Below, piece after piece: positions 47,026 through 56,945 of a stretch of DNA of 64,000 nucleotides. Both the position numbers and the translations under genes were made by a program. This DNA is from Cristatella mucedo. Its lineage: Eukaryota > Bryozoa > Phylactolaemata > Cristatellidae. Every line of letters starts with the position of its first letter. Position 1 is the first letter of the stretch. The stretch spans positions 10,980,001 to 11,044,000 of the forward strand of contig WPIO01000007.1 in NCBI GenBank assembly GCA_009760855.2, given 5' to 3'. The notes beneath the pieces were generated by a model. That model searched no databases. It was not told the origin of the DNA and saw only the letters and a program-made list of their open reading frames with translations.

Positions 47026-48180
47026 CGAGGTATTTCTAGACTGTTGGATTCCGAAAAGCGAGTGGTACAATGCTTAGCCTGATGGGGTAGTATATCTGAA
47101 AGATAGGCTGGAGCCATAGAATGAAGAGACCTAAAAGTGAGCGACAAAACCTTGAAGTCAATCCGTTGCTTGACTGGTAGCCAGTGCATGTCGGCGAGAA
47201 GTGGAGTAATGTGACAACTGCGACGCTCACGACAGACAAGCCTAGCTGCAGAGTTTTGCACCAGCTGCAATCGCCTGATCGCACATGCTGGTAGGCCAGT
47301 AAGCAGTGAGTTGCAGAAGTCGAGACGAGATGTCACGAATGCATGGACCAACTTGGACGTGGTATCCTTATCTAAACAAGCCCTAATTTTAGCAATGTTA
47401 TGAAGCTGAAAATAGGCTGATTTGACTGTGGAGCTGATGTGGTCGTCTAACGAGAGGTTGCTTTGGAATATGACACCTAGATTCCGAGCTGATTCAGCTG
47501 GAGATATGCTGGCTGAGCCAATTTTGAAAGTCAGCCTTTCCATTTCTGAATCACACTAGGTTTGCCCATAACTAGTAAGTTAGTTTTATCATCGTTTAGT
47601 TTTAGGAAATTTGCTGCCATCCATGATCGGATTTCATCAATGCATGCATTAAGTGAGTTGAGAGAATTTGAGGTGCTCGAAGGCTAGGAGGGATCAAAGC
47701 AAATGTACAACTGAGTGTCATCCGCATAGAAGTGAAAGCCTAGATTGTGCTTGGCAATCACATCAGCAAGAGGGAGAGTATAGACGGTGAAAAGGACCGG
47801 ACCTAGCACAGAGCCCTGAGGTACTCCATATTTTAGAGGTACTTCAGATGATCTTTGTCCATTCACGTCAACACTCTGGAGTCTCCCACTGAGATAGGAC
47901 CTGAACCACTGCAGAGCAGTGCCAGTGATGCCCAGGCGAGATGAGAGGCGCTCTAGAAGTACTTTGTGATCGATGGTATCAAAAGCTGCCGAAAGATCGA
48001 GCAAAACAAGAAGAGACACTCTAACCATGTCTGCATTCCTAAGTAGGTCGTTGTATACCCGAAGCAATGCTGACTCTGTGGAGTGATTAGCTCTAAAGCC
48101 AGACTGGAACTTACTAGCAAGGTGTGAGGTTTCGATATACGAGTTCAGCTGATCTGCCACGACCGATACATCTGAAGGAA
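47026..48180 (-). mobile_element. L2-A LINE with the best preserved RT core
   Basis: On minus, 48160-47684 encodes RT from QLNSYIETSHLASKFQSGFR through AFDTIDHKVLL and PQGSVLGPVLF to FYADDTQLYICFD, so the catalytic Asp box is intact. A TAG at 47684 then ends the frame. 47543-46965 resumes with LTFKIGSASISPAESARNLG, LDDHISSTVKSAYFQLHNIA and LPVKQRIDFKVLSLTFRS. The 3' end is replaced by the inverted segment at 46630-47025. No endonuclease is present. The frame stop and missing 5' part make it non-autonomous. Confidence 0.92.
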
Positions 48181-48182
48181 TA

Positions 48183-49352
48183 ATTAAAATAATAATAAGT
48201 TGTATTACATCCTTAGAAAACTTTATATCTTTCTAGGATCTTTACATGTTCTGCATAGGAAGCATGATCAAATAAAACAGTCAGCCGTAACATGAACAGT
48301 GTCAACAAGCATAATATGGTTAGAAGAGACATGCACAGTGTCCACACGTAAAGTATGGTTAGTGTTAGCCTGCACTGCGTTAGCACACTTAAGCATACAA
48401 AGAATGAATCACAAAGACCGACTAAATGCTGCGATAAACAGGTGCGTTTCAGCTTCTTTTTAAATGTGAACAAGCAAGAAGGATGAGTGAGTGAGCGAGT
48501 CAGTCGGGAAGAGAGTTCCAGGCTTGAAAGCACAGGCACTAAAGGCACAATCTCCACAGGATCCGAAGTTCGTACGAGGTATAGCTAAACGATTTAATTC
48601 AGGACCGCAGATAGTACGATGCCTACCCTAATTCGGAAGTAGTTCAAAAAGGTAGGCTAGAGCCAGAGAATGAAGAGACCTAAAAGTGAGTGACAGAACC
48701 TAAAAAGCGATGCACTACTGGATTGGGAGCAAATGCAGTTTGGCAAGAAGTGGTATGATGTGGCAACAGCAATGCTCACGACAGACAAGACTAGCTGCAG
48801 AGTTTCGCACCAGCTGTAAGTACCTGATTGCACAAGCCAGTATACCAGCAAGCAGTGAGTTACAGAAGGTGAGACGGATGTCACACATGTATAGACCAAT
48901 TTGGATGCAGTATCCCTAAACAAGCCCGAATTTTAACATTGCTATGTTGCTGAAAGTAGGCCGATTTGACTGTAGAGCAGATGCGGTTGTCTGGCATGAG
49001 GTCACTTTGCAACAGGACACTCAGAGTTAATGCAGATGCATCCGGAAATATGCTAGCGGAGCCGATTGAGTAATACTTTTTTCAATTTCCGAGTCACACT
49101 TGGTTTAACAAAAACTAGAAAGTTGTTTTGTCTTCATTCAACTTGAGACAGTTTGCTTCTATTCATGTGTGATGCCAGCAATACATGCAGCTAGGAAGTT
49201 GAGAGAATTTGACGTGCTGCAGAGCTGGAAGGAATCAATGCGATGGTACAACTGAGCTTCATCTGCACAGAAGTTGAAGTGAAGCCAAAATTGTAATTGG
49301 CGGTAACGTCGGAAAGATATATATATATATATATATATATAGATAAATATAA

Positions 49353-49403
<51 letters not shown>

Positions 49404-49646
49404 GAGACAGACAGAGAGACAGACAGAGACAGGCAGACAGCAGACAGACAGACAGGCAGGCAGACAGACAGACAGACAGAAGACAGACAGACAGACAGAG
49501 ACAGACAGACAGACAGGCAGACGGACTGACGGACAGCCAGAGAGACAGAGAGACAGAGAGACAGAGAGACAGAGAGACAGAGAGACAGAGAGACAGAGAG
49601 ACAGAGAGACAGAGAGACAGAGAGACAGAGAGACAGAGAGACAGAG

Positions 49647-49717
<71 letters not shown>

Positions 49718-49924
49718 GACAGACAGACAGACAGACGGACAGAGACAGAGAGACAGAGAGACAGAGAGACAGAGACAGAGACAGAGACAGAGACAGACAG
49801 ACAGGCAGACAGACAGACAGACAGACAGAGACACAGAGACACAGAGACACAGAGAGAGGGAGAGAGTATACACTGGGAAAGGAAGAGGACTAAGCATAGA
49901 GCCCCGAAGTACCCAGCACTTCAG
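48183..49924 (-). mobile_element. Diverged L2 LINE carrying a microsatellite inside its RT frame
   Basis: Tail at 48190-48240 (TTGTATTACATCCTTAGAAA on plus), ORF C-terminal region at about 48430-49130, and an RT block at 49159-49924. On minus the RT block encodes a GSMLSPLPFPVYTL-like match to the PQG...FTVYTL region. The YADD box is degraded to CADE, followed by AQLYHRIDSFQLC. Between these two parts lies the 545-bp repeat at 49316-49862. The copy abuts the L2-A copy ending at 48180. Confidence 0.8.
49316..49862. repeat. Compound (TA)n-(GA)n-(GACA)n-(GAGACA)n microsatellite
   Basis: TA repeats at 49316-49372, GA at 49373-49400, then GACA and AGAGAC arrays to 49862. On minus it reads as Ser/Leu/Cys/Val and Tyr/Ile repeats in all three frames. 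It lies at the site where the intact L2-A copy has AGAGGGAGAGTATA. Confidence 0.95.
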
Positions 49925-50335
49925 CATGACGACACCTTTGATTCTTTGATCCTTCTCAGTCTCAGATGCTCAGCATCAGACTCACTTAGTTCCATTTCCG
50001 TCAGCATCGACGACATTCTTACTTGGATGCCCACAAACTTAAAATGGTAACGATCAACTGACCTAATAGCCTCATTTAACACAAGGGCAGAAGAGCTTCA
50101 ACGTTTATCGCTACCGTTTGCAGTGGGCAGCAGAGAATTTCCTGCTGAAGGACGCACTTCTAGAAGCTTTTCGATGGTAAGCCCAACCTATTAGCTATGG
50201 CAAAGCCAAGCGTCATCCTCAGTTTTCAAGGCCTTGCCCTCAAGATTGGTTCGTCTAGCATCTCTCCAATGACGTGTGCCTGTAGTCTAGGCGTGCTATT
50301 CCAAATCGTCTTGTCATTGGATGACTAGGACGTAA
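49925..50335 (+). mobile_element. L2 fragment in plus orientation, split by a SINE-A piece
   Basis: Plus strand first gives SIDDILTWMPTNLKW (the block after YADD). After a SINE-A fragment it continues with GKAKRHPQ/GKPSVI-type sequence, ALKIGSSSISPMTCA and LGVLFQIVLSLDD across a frameshift. The order matches L2-A. Confidence 0.7.
50066..50160 (-). mobile_element. SINE-A 3' fragment inside an L2 copy
   Basis: Plus strand: GCCTCATTTAACACAAGGGC, AGAAGAGCTTCAACGTTTAT, then CGCTACCGTTTGCAGTGGGC and CAGAGAATTTCCTGCTGAAG. This matches the reverse complement of the SINE-A 3' two thirds. The B box and head are missing. Confidence 0.65.
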
Positions 50336-52003
50336 TGTATCTCCGTCGGCAACTTCACAAAGCCACTAAAACTTCGTGAGTGTTACGCAGGAAAGTTGTG
50401 TGTAGCGCACTCACAGCCTTTGCTGCTTTCGGTACGCATTCGGTAGCCAACAGACTTCGTCTCACGCAACAAAAAGAAAGCATAGCAGAGTCAGGAAAGC
50501 AGTTCAGGTAGTGAATAGCATGGAAGTAGCAGCTCAGGACCGCTGAAAACGATGAGCCATAGTCGGCAGCAAGAGAGTAGTTGTCACTGCGTAAGAATTG
50601 TGGAATAATAATAATAATAATAATGCACTTGATAAAGTACCCTCAGAGAACTCAATCTCTCTCTAGGCGCTTTACATTTGCTGCAAAGGGAAATGCAATT
50701 GAATGGTGAGTAATATCGTGCTTGATAAACAAACAAAATTAATAACATGGTTAGGGGTGACCTGCACAGGGTCAGCATGCAAATGTGGTTAGTGGCAGCA
50801 TGCACAGTGTCAGCACGCATAAGCACATCAAGGACGAATCACAGGGACCCACTAAATGCTGTCCTAAATAGGCGTGTTAAGCGAGTTCCACAGTCCAAAG
50901 AGAAAGTGGAAAGTATAGCAAAATCGGGAGAGCAGTTCAGGTAGTGAGTAGCATGAAAGTAGCAGCTCAGGACCGCTGAAAAGAATGAGCCATAGTCGGT
51001 AGCAGAAGAGTAGTTGTCATTGCGTAAGAATGGTGGAAGCGAGTTCAACAGTCTAGGACCTGCAGAGCTAAAGCTTCCGTCGCCAGCGTCTTTAAGCAGA
51101 GGAATGGAACAGCTAATTTATTGTCCACACAGGACCTGAGGACGCGAAGAGACTGAGACTGGTGCGCATTCGGTAGCCAACAGACTTCTTCTCACGGTAG
51201 CCAACATACTTCATCTCACGCAACATAAAGTGAGAAGCATAGCTGAGTCGGGCGGGCAGTTGAGGTAGCATGGACGTAGCAGCTCAGGGTGGCTGGAATG
51301 GATAGCTACAGTCGGCAGCTGGAGAGTAGTTGTCGTCGCCGAAGAATTGTGGAAGCGAGTTCCACAGTCTACGACCTGTGGAGCCAAAGCTGCTGTCACC
51401 AACGATCTTTAAGCGGAAATAAGGAACAGCTCATGTATTGCTCATACAGGACCTGAGGGCTCGAGAAGGCTGAACCTGGTGCAGCAGTTTAGCTCGGTAT
51501 CATAGAGCCAAGCCGCAGAGGGCCTTGTGGGTCGGGGTAAGAATTTTGCCCTGTACCCGTTGATCAGCCGGCAGCCATCCAAGCTCTTTCAGTTAAGGAG
51601 ACATGTTTTAAATGCTCTGGGATATACAAACTGGCCTTGCAGTCGCATTCATCGCCAGCTGCCGTGGCCTAGTGGCTTCTTGTTGGTAGCCCAGTCAAAG
51701 GAAATTACAATAATCTAGCCGAGACGGAATCAGGGAGCTTTTTAAATTGTTTGCAAGCTAACGTGGAAGACATTTTCCAATATTAGATAGGGATAGGATG
51801 TGAGGGCTAGCAGTAGATGCCGTCTTCTCAGCGAAGCTTTCAAAATGTAGGCAGCTGTTGAAGACAACTAAATTCCGAACACAAGGCAACGGTCGCACAA
51901 AACCATCAGCTTTAAGAGGAAACAAATTTTCTAGTCCCGCCACACACTTGGGGTGTCCTGTGAGTAGCAGCTCCGTTTTATCGTCGCTTGCGTCCACTGT
52001 CAA
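50336..52003 (-). mobile_element. L2-B LINE with repeated 3' ends
   Basis: Minus orientation. Three similar 3' segments follow each other: 50336-50605 with 50878-50895, then about 50896-51155, then about 51156-51540. Each has the GAGCCATAGTCGGCAG-type landmark and GTGGAAGCGAGTTCCACAGT or its variants (plus-strand reading). Upstream of the third, 52003-51758 encodes DASDDKTELLLTGHPKC, the block after the YADD region, and SNIGKCLPR. One L2-A tail is inserted in the first segment. Confidence 0.75.
50606..50877 (-). mobile_element. L2-A 3' end inserted in an L2-B copy
   Basis: Plus strand: (ATA)n, ATGCACTTGATAAAGTACCC, then CTCTCTAGGCGCTTTACATT, GGTTAGGGGTGACCTGCACA and CACTAAATGCTGTCCTAAAT. The host L2-B stops at GAATTGTGGA and resumes with GCGAGTTCCACAGTC. 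Confidence 0.85.
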
Positions 52004-52670
52004 GTCTGTCTACTTTCGGCTAAGTAAGGTTGCCAAAATTATGGTCTGCATAGACATATTACGATAGCCAAACAAGCTAGATCACACGCCAGTGTTATCA
52101 CGCACAGATTACTGCAATTCCCTTTATAGAGGACTGCCATCATATTCCCTTAATAGTCTGCAAGTGGTGCAAAACTCGGCAGCTCGTCTGGTATCTCGTC
52201 AACAGCTGTGGCTGCCACATCTCACGCCTCTCACTTCTGTCGGAGCTTTACTCGTTTTCTGGATAGCCTTAAATCGACTTCCAAAGCCCCTCTCTCTGGG
52301 CCTACGGGTCGCTTTGTGCTTGCATCAGCCTACCTTTCCTTGACCTACTTGCTCCTCCAGTATTCTCCGGCGCCACCCTCGTCCTCAGCCTCCAGTCGCC
52401 TCGTCATCCCTACTATCAAATTAAAAAATTTTGTTCGCTTGGCCTTCAGTTCGCATGCTCGTAAAATCTGGAATTAAATTCTGGGTTTTTTCGCTAACTG
52501 CAATGACTTTTCAGAATTCAAATATCAGCTGAAGACGCACCTGTTTCGTTCACCTTTACCTATGCGCCAGCGAAATTTTCTTTTTGTTCTTAAGCGCTTT
52601 GCTCGTTTATCTTTACAAGATTCATTTAAGATACTACCCAAAGGTCCTTCTAAGAGTTGGCCCTAAGTGT
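52004..52670 (+). mobile_element. Diverged L2 3' end, head-to-head with the L2-B copy
   Basis: Plus-strand frames encode KSVYFRLSKVAKIMVCID, then TDYCNSLYRGLPSYSLNSLQ and VVQNSAARLVSRQ. An LKNFVRLAFSSHARKIWN-type block and a FKYQLKTHLFRSP-like end follow. These are the L2 C-terminal blocks in order, with stops. It begins at the same point where the minus-oriented L2-B relic starts. Confidence 0.78.
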
Positions 52671-53054
52671 CGTCTTGAAAGTTTAGCATGCTGGCTGAGG
52701 CTTGCTTTGGCATGAAGGTCCAAGCCCGATACCGTCCGTACCGTCATTAATCCTTGTCTTTTGATTCTCTTGGAGCAAGTCGTAAATCAAATCCATATCC
52801 ATAATTCAGACAAGTCTACTTAACAGCAGCGGACAGTTACAAGCATTCACCAGCGGCCATGACGTAGACCAACGATCTGTTGCCTAGAGCTTCAATCAGC
52901 TCCAACACCAATGCCTCGAGTCTCGAATCCTGGCTGTCCCCTATGTCAGGGCGCCGGCTTTTTATACGGCCTTGGCAATAAACCGTCGAATAATCACGAG
53001 TAATAGTTATCCACCATAATCTGACTGGTTTAGCTGGTCTCTATCTAAGCAAGT
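52671..53054. other. Unassigned DNA
   Basis: Nothing recognised. Confidence 0.45.
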
Positions 53055-55290
53055 AATAATAATAATAATGATAATGCACTTGATAAAGTGCCCTCAGAGA
53101 ACTCAATCTCTCTCTAAGCGCTTTACCTTTGCTGCAAAGGGTAATTGAATGGTGAGTAATATCATGCTTGATAAACAACATGAATAACATGGTTAGGGGT
53201 GACATGCACAGGGTCAGCATGCAAATGTGGTTAGTGCCAGCATGCACAGTCTCAGCACGCATAAGCACATGAAGCACTAATCATAGTGACCCACTAAATG
53301 CTGTCCTAAAAAGGTGTGTTTTTAAGTTCTTTTTAAATGTGGTCATGTCAGGGGATGTTCTGACGCAGGTCGGGAGGGAGTTCCAGGCTTTGGGAGCGTA
53401 CGGACTAAATGCACGGTCTCCAAAGGATTTGAGGTTTGTACGAGGTATTTGTAAACTGTTGGATTCCGAAAAGCGGGTGGTACGATGCTTGGCCTGATGG
53501 GGGAGTATATCTGAGAGATAGGCTGGAGCCAAAGAGTGAAGTGACCTAAAAGTGAGCGACGGAGCCTTGAAGTCAGTATCTCGTATCCCTTCTAAGCAAA
53601 TCCGAATTTTAGCACTGTCACATATATCTGAAAGTCGGCCGATTTGACTGTAGAGCAGATGCCGTTGTCTAGTCAGAGGTCACTTTGGAACAGGACACCT
53701 AGTTTTCTGGCAGATGCATCAGATGTGTTAGCAGAGCAAACTAGTGAATTTTTTTCTCATTTCTGAATCACAACTGGTTTGCCTGTAACTAGGTGCTTTG
53801 TTTGATCGCTATTTTATGTGAGCAAGTTTGCTGCCGTTCATGTGCAGATGTCGGCAGCAATACGTGCAGCAAGGGAGTTGAGAGAATTCGACGTGATGCA
53901 GAGCTGGAAGGAATCAAAGCAAAGGTATAACTGAGCTTCAGCTGCATAGAAAAACAAGGCCGAAATTGTGCCTGGCAATCACATCACGGTTAGAGGAGAG
54001 TATCAATTGTGAAAAGAAGCGGACCAAGCACAGAGCCTCGAGGACTTCCAGTACTTCAGCGGTTCCTCGGATGATCTTTGTCCGTTCACATCAATAAGCA
54101 GAAGTTACCCACTATGTTAGGACCTGAACCATTACAGTGCAGTACCAGCGATACTTACGCGAGATGAGAGTCGCTCGAGAATGAGTTCGCGATTACTAAT
54201 ATCAAATGCTGTCGAAAGATCAAGCAGAGGCTTTACCCAAGTCTCCAATCCTGATAAGGTCGTTCTACTGGGCCGAGGTAGGCGAGGACGTATATTTCTC
54301 TCTCTTCACAATCGAGGTAGTGGGTTCGAATCTTGCAGTTGAGTGATTCCTTATTGCCAACTGCAAGCGTTGATGATAACCGATAAGGCTTTGCTGCCGC
54401 TATAAAAATGAGGCTGTTTAATCAGCTAAGGTTTCTTTATTTATTTATTTGCACCCGAAGAAATGTTGACTCTGTGGAGTGATTACAAAGTTAAGTTAAC
54501 AGTTAAAAATTAAGTGACTAGAACCAGACCGGAACTTCCTTGCCGGGTTTGAAGTTTTCATATAAACGTTCTGCTGATCTGCCATAATTCGTTCCAGTGG
54601 CTTTTATAGGAATGGCAGAAGAGAGAATGGGTGGGAGTTGCTCAAGCTCTCTTGGTAAAGCGTTGCTTTAATAATTAGTGGCCTAACAGCAGGCTTTTTC
54701 TAAAATGCGGGAACGTGACCTGAGGCTAAGGACACATTTACAATGTTTGTTATACATGCCAGTAGCAGATATATGCATCGTAGAAGTAGCTGAATAGAAA
54801 TAGGCAATAAATAGTAGTGTCTATTGACTAGGAAATGAATTTCACGATGAGGTCACTCGTTGCCTCCTTGAATGTAGACAGTGTAGTGGTGCACAGAATT
54901 GAGGGAGAGCAGTCCTGCGTGGTTGTTATGAGCGACATGAGTCCAGAGCGGATTTTTCTACGTGAAAACGGGCTCTCCGATCTTGTCTGATCTTGCTGAA
55001 AAATAGGCTAGAGAAACCAACCTGATCACCAGAAGGATCACTTGGTATGGAGCTAAGCTGAAAGCAGATAAACAGACGGTTGATGGTAACCATCCGCATT
55101 ATTGGATCGTGCATCTGCGATAAAAACAAAGATTTCATTGAAGCTAGACTTGGCCTGAGCACACTGGAGGGATTTGATGCTGGATTTTCTGCTGGAGCGC
55201 TCTAGATGGAAATGCCTGAAACTACTAAGCCGATAAAGCTGGTAACTTTAAGTCTAGTAAAAGCCACCCACTGGTTGGCACTCAACGCGA
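53055..55290 (-). mobile_element. L2-A-type LINE, about 2.2 kb, internally deleted and SINE-interrupted
   Basis: Minus orientation. (TAA)n tail at 53055-53080. C-terminal frame at 53532-53281 (APAYLSDILPHQAKHRTTRF, NLKSFGDRAFSPYAPKAWNS). A jump at about 53575 removes the LVQNSAARL and LPVKQRI blocks. Then comes the RT C-terminal region (53600-53760) and an RT core too decayed to read YADD (53900-54270). A SINE-A insertion follows at 54274-54445, then RT N-terminal region and linker (54450-55290). The 5' end is lost. Confidence 0.8.
54274..54445 (+). mobile_element. SINE-A copy nested in an L2 RT region
   Basis: Plus order: GGGCCGAGGTAGGCGAGG head (degraded A box), GGTTCGAATCT (B box with one change), GATTCCTTATTGCCAACTGC, and GCTGTTTAATCAGCTAAGG, followed by a (TTTA)n tail. 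It interrupts the L2 sequence between GGTCGTTCTAC and CCGAAGAAATG, which are joined in the uninterrupted copy near 48.05 kb (GGTCGTTGTATACCCGAAGC). Confidence 0.85.
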
Positions 55291-55579
55291 TCGCATGCCT
55301 ATGTGCCTGTCACTGGCGGGTCTGGGTGCCCTTTTCCGATCCAGTCACCGTCGCTGGCTGCAAACTTCTCAGTATGCAAATGGATGTGGCACGCCAGCTA
55401 TTGGCAACTAACTTTGAGGCGCTGCCGAAAGTGTCGCGGTGCTGATTCAGGAAAGGCTCTGGCGAAGGGAGAACGGCAAGCGCTCAGTGCAACGCCGCTT
55501 CTAAGCCAAACGCTGACAGCGCTCGCCGAGGAGTCTCGGGGGGAGGAGGGAAAGGGTGGGACGGAAAACGAGCAGCACT
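55291..55579. other. Unassigned DNA
   Basis: Nothing recognised. Confidence 0.4.
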
Positions 55580-55620
55580 AGCTGTGAAACTACAGCCGAA
55601 ACGGCTCTAGTTTCACAGCT
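55580..55620. repeat. 41-base near-perfect palindromic hairpin
   Basis: The outer stem pairs 55580-55592 (AGCTGTGAAACTA) with 55608-55620. After one C/C mismatch, AGCCG pairs with CGGCT around an AAA loop. That is 18 base pairs with a single mismatch. Its function is unknown. Confidence 0.9.
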
Positions 55621-55916
55621 ATCGCAGCTTGCGATTGCTGGCCTGGAGTCCTTCGCATGAGCCCGTACGGGAGCCAGGTAAGCACCATAGGACAACGACT
55701 AGCGCTAGTCAATCGACGAAAATACGGCCTGAGTAGGGAGGCGTTGCTGCCATTCGAATGAAAGCAAGCCGCTTCCGTTCGCACAAAGAAAGCTCTATTT
55801 GGGCAGGTCAAGTGCAGCGACAGGTCAAGGTTGAATGATCGTGCAGCCTCGTAAAAGTAGCAGCAGACGACCTCTGGCGGCTAGAATTCGCTGTCCTCGG
55901 GCATCTCGGGGAAGCC

Positions 55917-55992
55917 TGAACAGAACTCGGGCACAAACGACCTCGGTCGTAAAGTGCAAGGACCTTACCCATAGGCTGGACCCGGAGCCACG
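55917..55992 (-). mobile_element. Short SINE-A-like head remnant
   Basis: Plus strand: CAGAACTCGGGCACAAACGA (degraded B-box side), CCTCGGTCGTAAAGTGCAAG, then GACCTTACCCATAGGCTGGA and CCCGGAGCC. The second half closely resembles 22880-22915. It lies at the edge of a GC-rich patch, as the 22.7 kb copy does. Confidence 0.4.
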
Positions 55993-55997
55993 AAATC

Positions 55998-56048
55998 GTA
56001 TCCGCCGCCGCCGCCTCCGCCGCCTCCGCCGCCGCCGCCGCCGCCGCA
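55998..56048. repeat. (CCG)n-type triplet repeat
   Basis: CCGCCGCCGCCT-like units for about 50 bases in a small GC-rich patch (about 55840-56340). No coding family is recognised around it. Confidence 0.85.
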
Positions 56049-56554
56049 GCTGCGGTCTCTCGGTTGAGCCGCGGTCGCGCTGTACTTAACTAACGCGCTG
56101 CGGTGGTTTCAGCTCGGAAGCGCTCGCTCATGTGCGCAAGCGAAGCCTGCGTAAAGGCGCAAGTCCTCGAGTGAAGGCGCTAGTACTCAGCCAATGCGGT
56201 AGAAGCTGGCGCCTCTCAGAACGGCTAGCAGCAGAGGCAGGCTGCAGGTGCTGCCGCGATACGAGCAGGTATCCCGGCGGCGGCGGCGGCAGAGCAGGGC
56301 AGCAATAAAGAGCGCACACTGCTCAACATGACCGAACCGTATATCCATGGCGTGGAGCAGTCTGTTGGATAGCCACGCACAGAGGGCTGCATTTGTGCAG
56401 CACCACCCGAAGTGCAGTACTCACTTAGAAGCCGTCAGCACGATTGATTCGTTCGAAGCCTAAAGCTCAACCGAAGGGTTGTCTCTCAGGTGCGACTTGT
56501 CATGCTGTCTAATTATCAATTGCGGCACGCCTTGCTCACGAATGTTACGATTCA
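56049..56554. other. GC-rich patch, then unassigned DNA
   Basis: GC-rich to about 56340 with GGCGGCGGCGG at 56276-56290. The short reading GCAGCAATAAAGAGCGCACA near 56300 weakly resembles the SINE-A body. No gene recognised. Confidence 0.4.
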
Positions 56555-56945
56555 GGAATAATAATATTAATAATGCACTTGATAAAGCCCCCACAGAGAA
56601 CTCAATCTCTTTCTAGGCGCTTTACATTTGCTGCAAAGGGAAACTCGATTGAATGGTGAGTGGTATCATGTTTGATAAACAACGTGAATAACACGGTTAG
56701 GGGTGACGTGCACTGGGTCAGCAGGCAAATGCGGTTAGTGGCAGCATGCGCAGTGTCAACACGCACATAAAGGACGAATCATGGGGACCCACTCAATGCT
56801 GTCCTAAATAGGTGCGTTTTTTAAGTTCTATTTAAATGCGATCAAGTCAAGGAATATTGCGACGGAAGTCAGGAGTAAGCTCCAGGCTTTGGGAGCATAC
56901 GAACTAAATGCACGGTCTCCAAAGGATTTGAGGTTTGTACGAGGT
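56555..56945 (-). mobile_element. L2-A 3' end
   Basis: Plus strand: ATAATATTAATAATGCACTT tail, CTAGGCGCTTTACATTTGCT, GGTTAGGGGTGACGTGCACT, then GGGAGCATACGAACTAAATG and GGTCTCCAAAGGATTTGAGG. It ends at GTTTGTACGAGGTA, almost the same element position at which the inverted segment at 46630 begins. Confidence 0.85.

Noticed and set aside
47684-48160. An intact reverse transcriptase host gene or active LINE at 47.7-48.2 kb
   Set aside because: The RT core is open with YADD, but it is stopped by TAG, lacks the endonuclease, and its 3' end is rearranged.
49159-50050. Long repetitive frames of more than 200 codons on both strands
   Set aside because: Produced by the microsatellite inside an L2 copy. 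Only short LINE segments at the two ends are meaningful.
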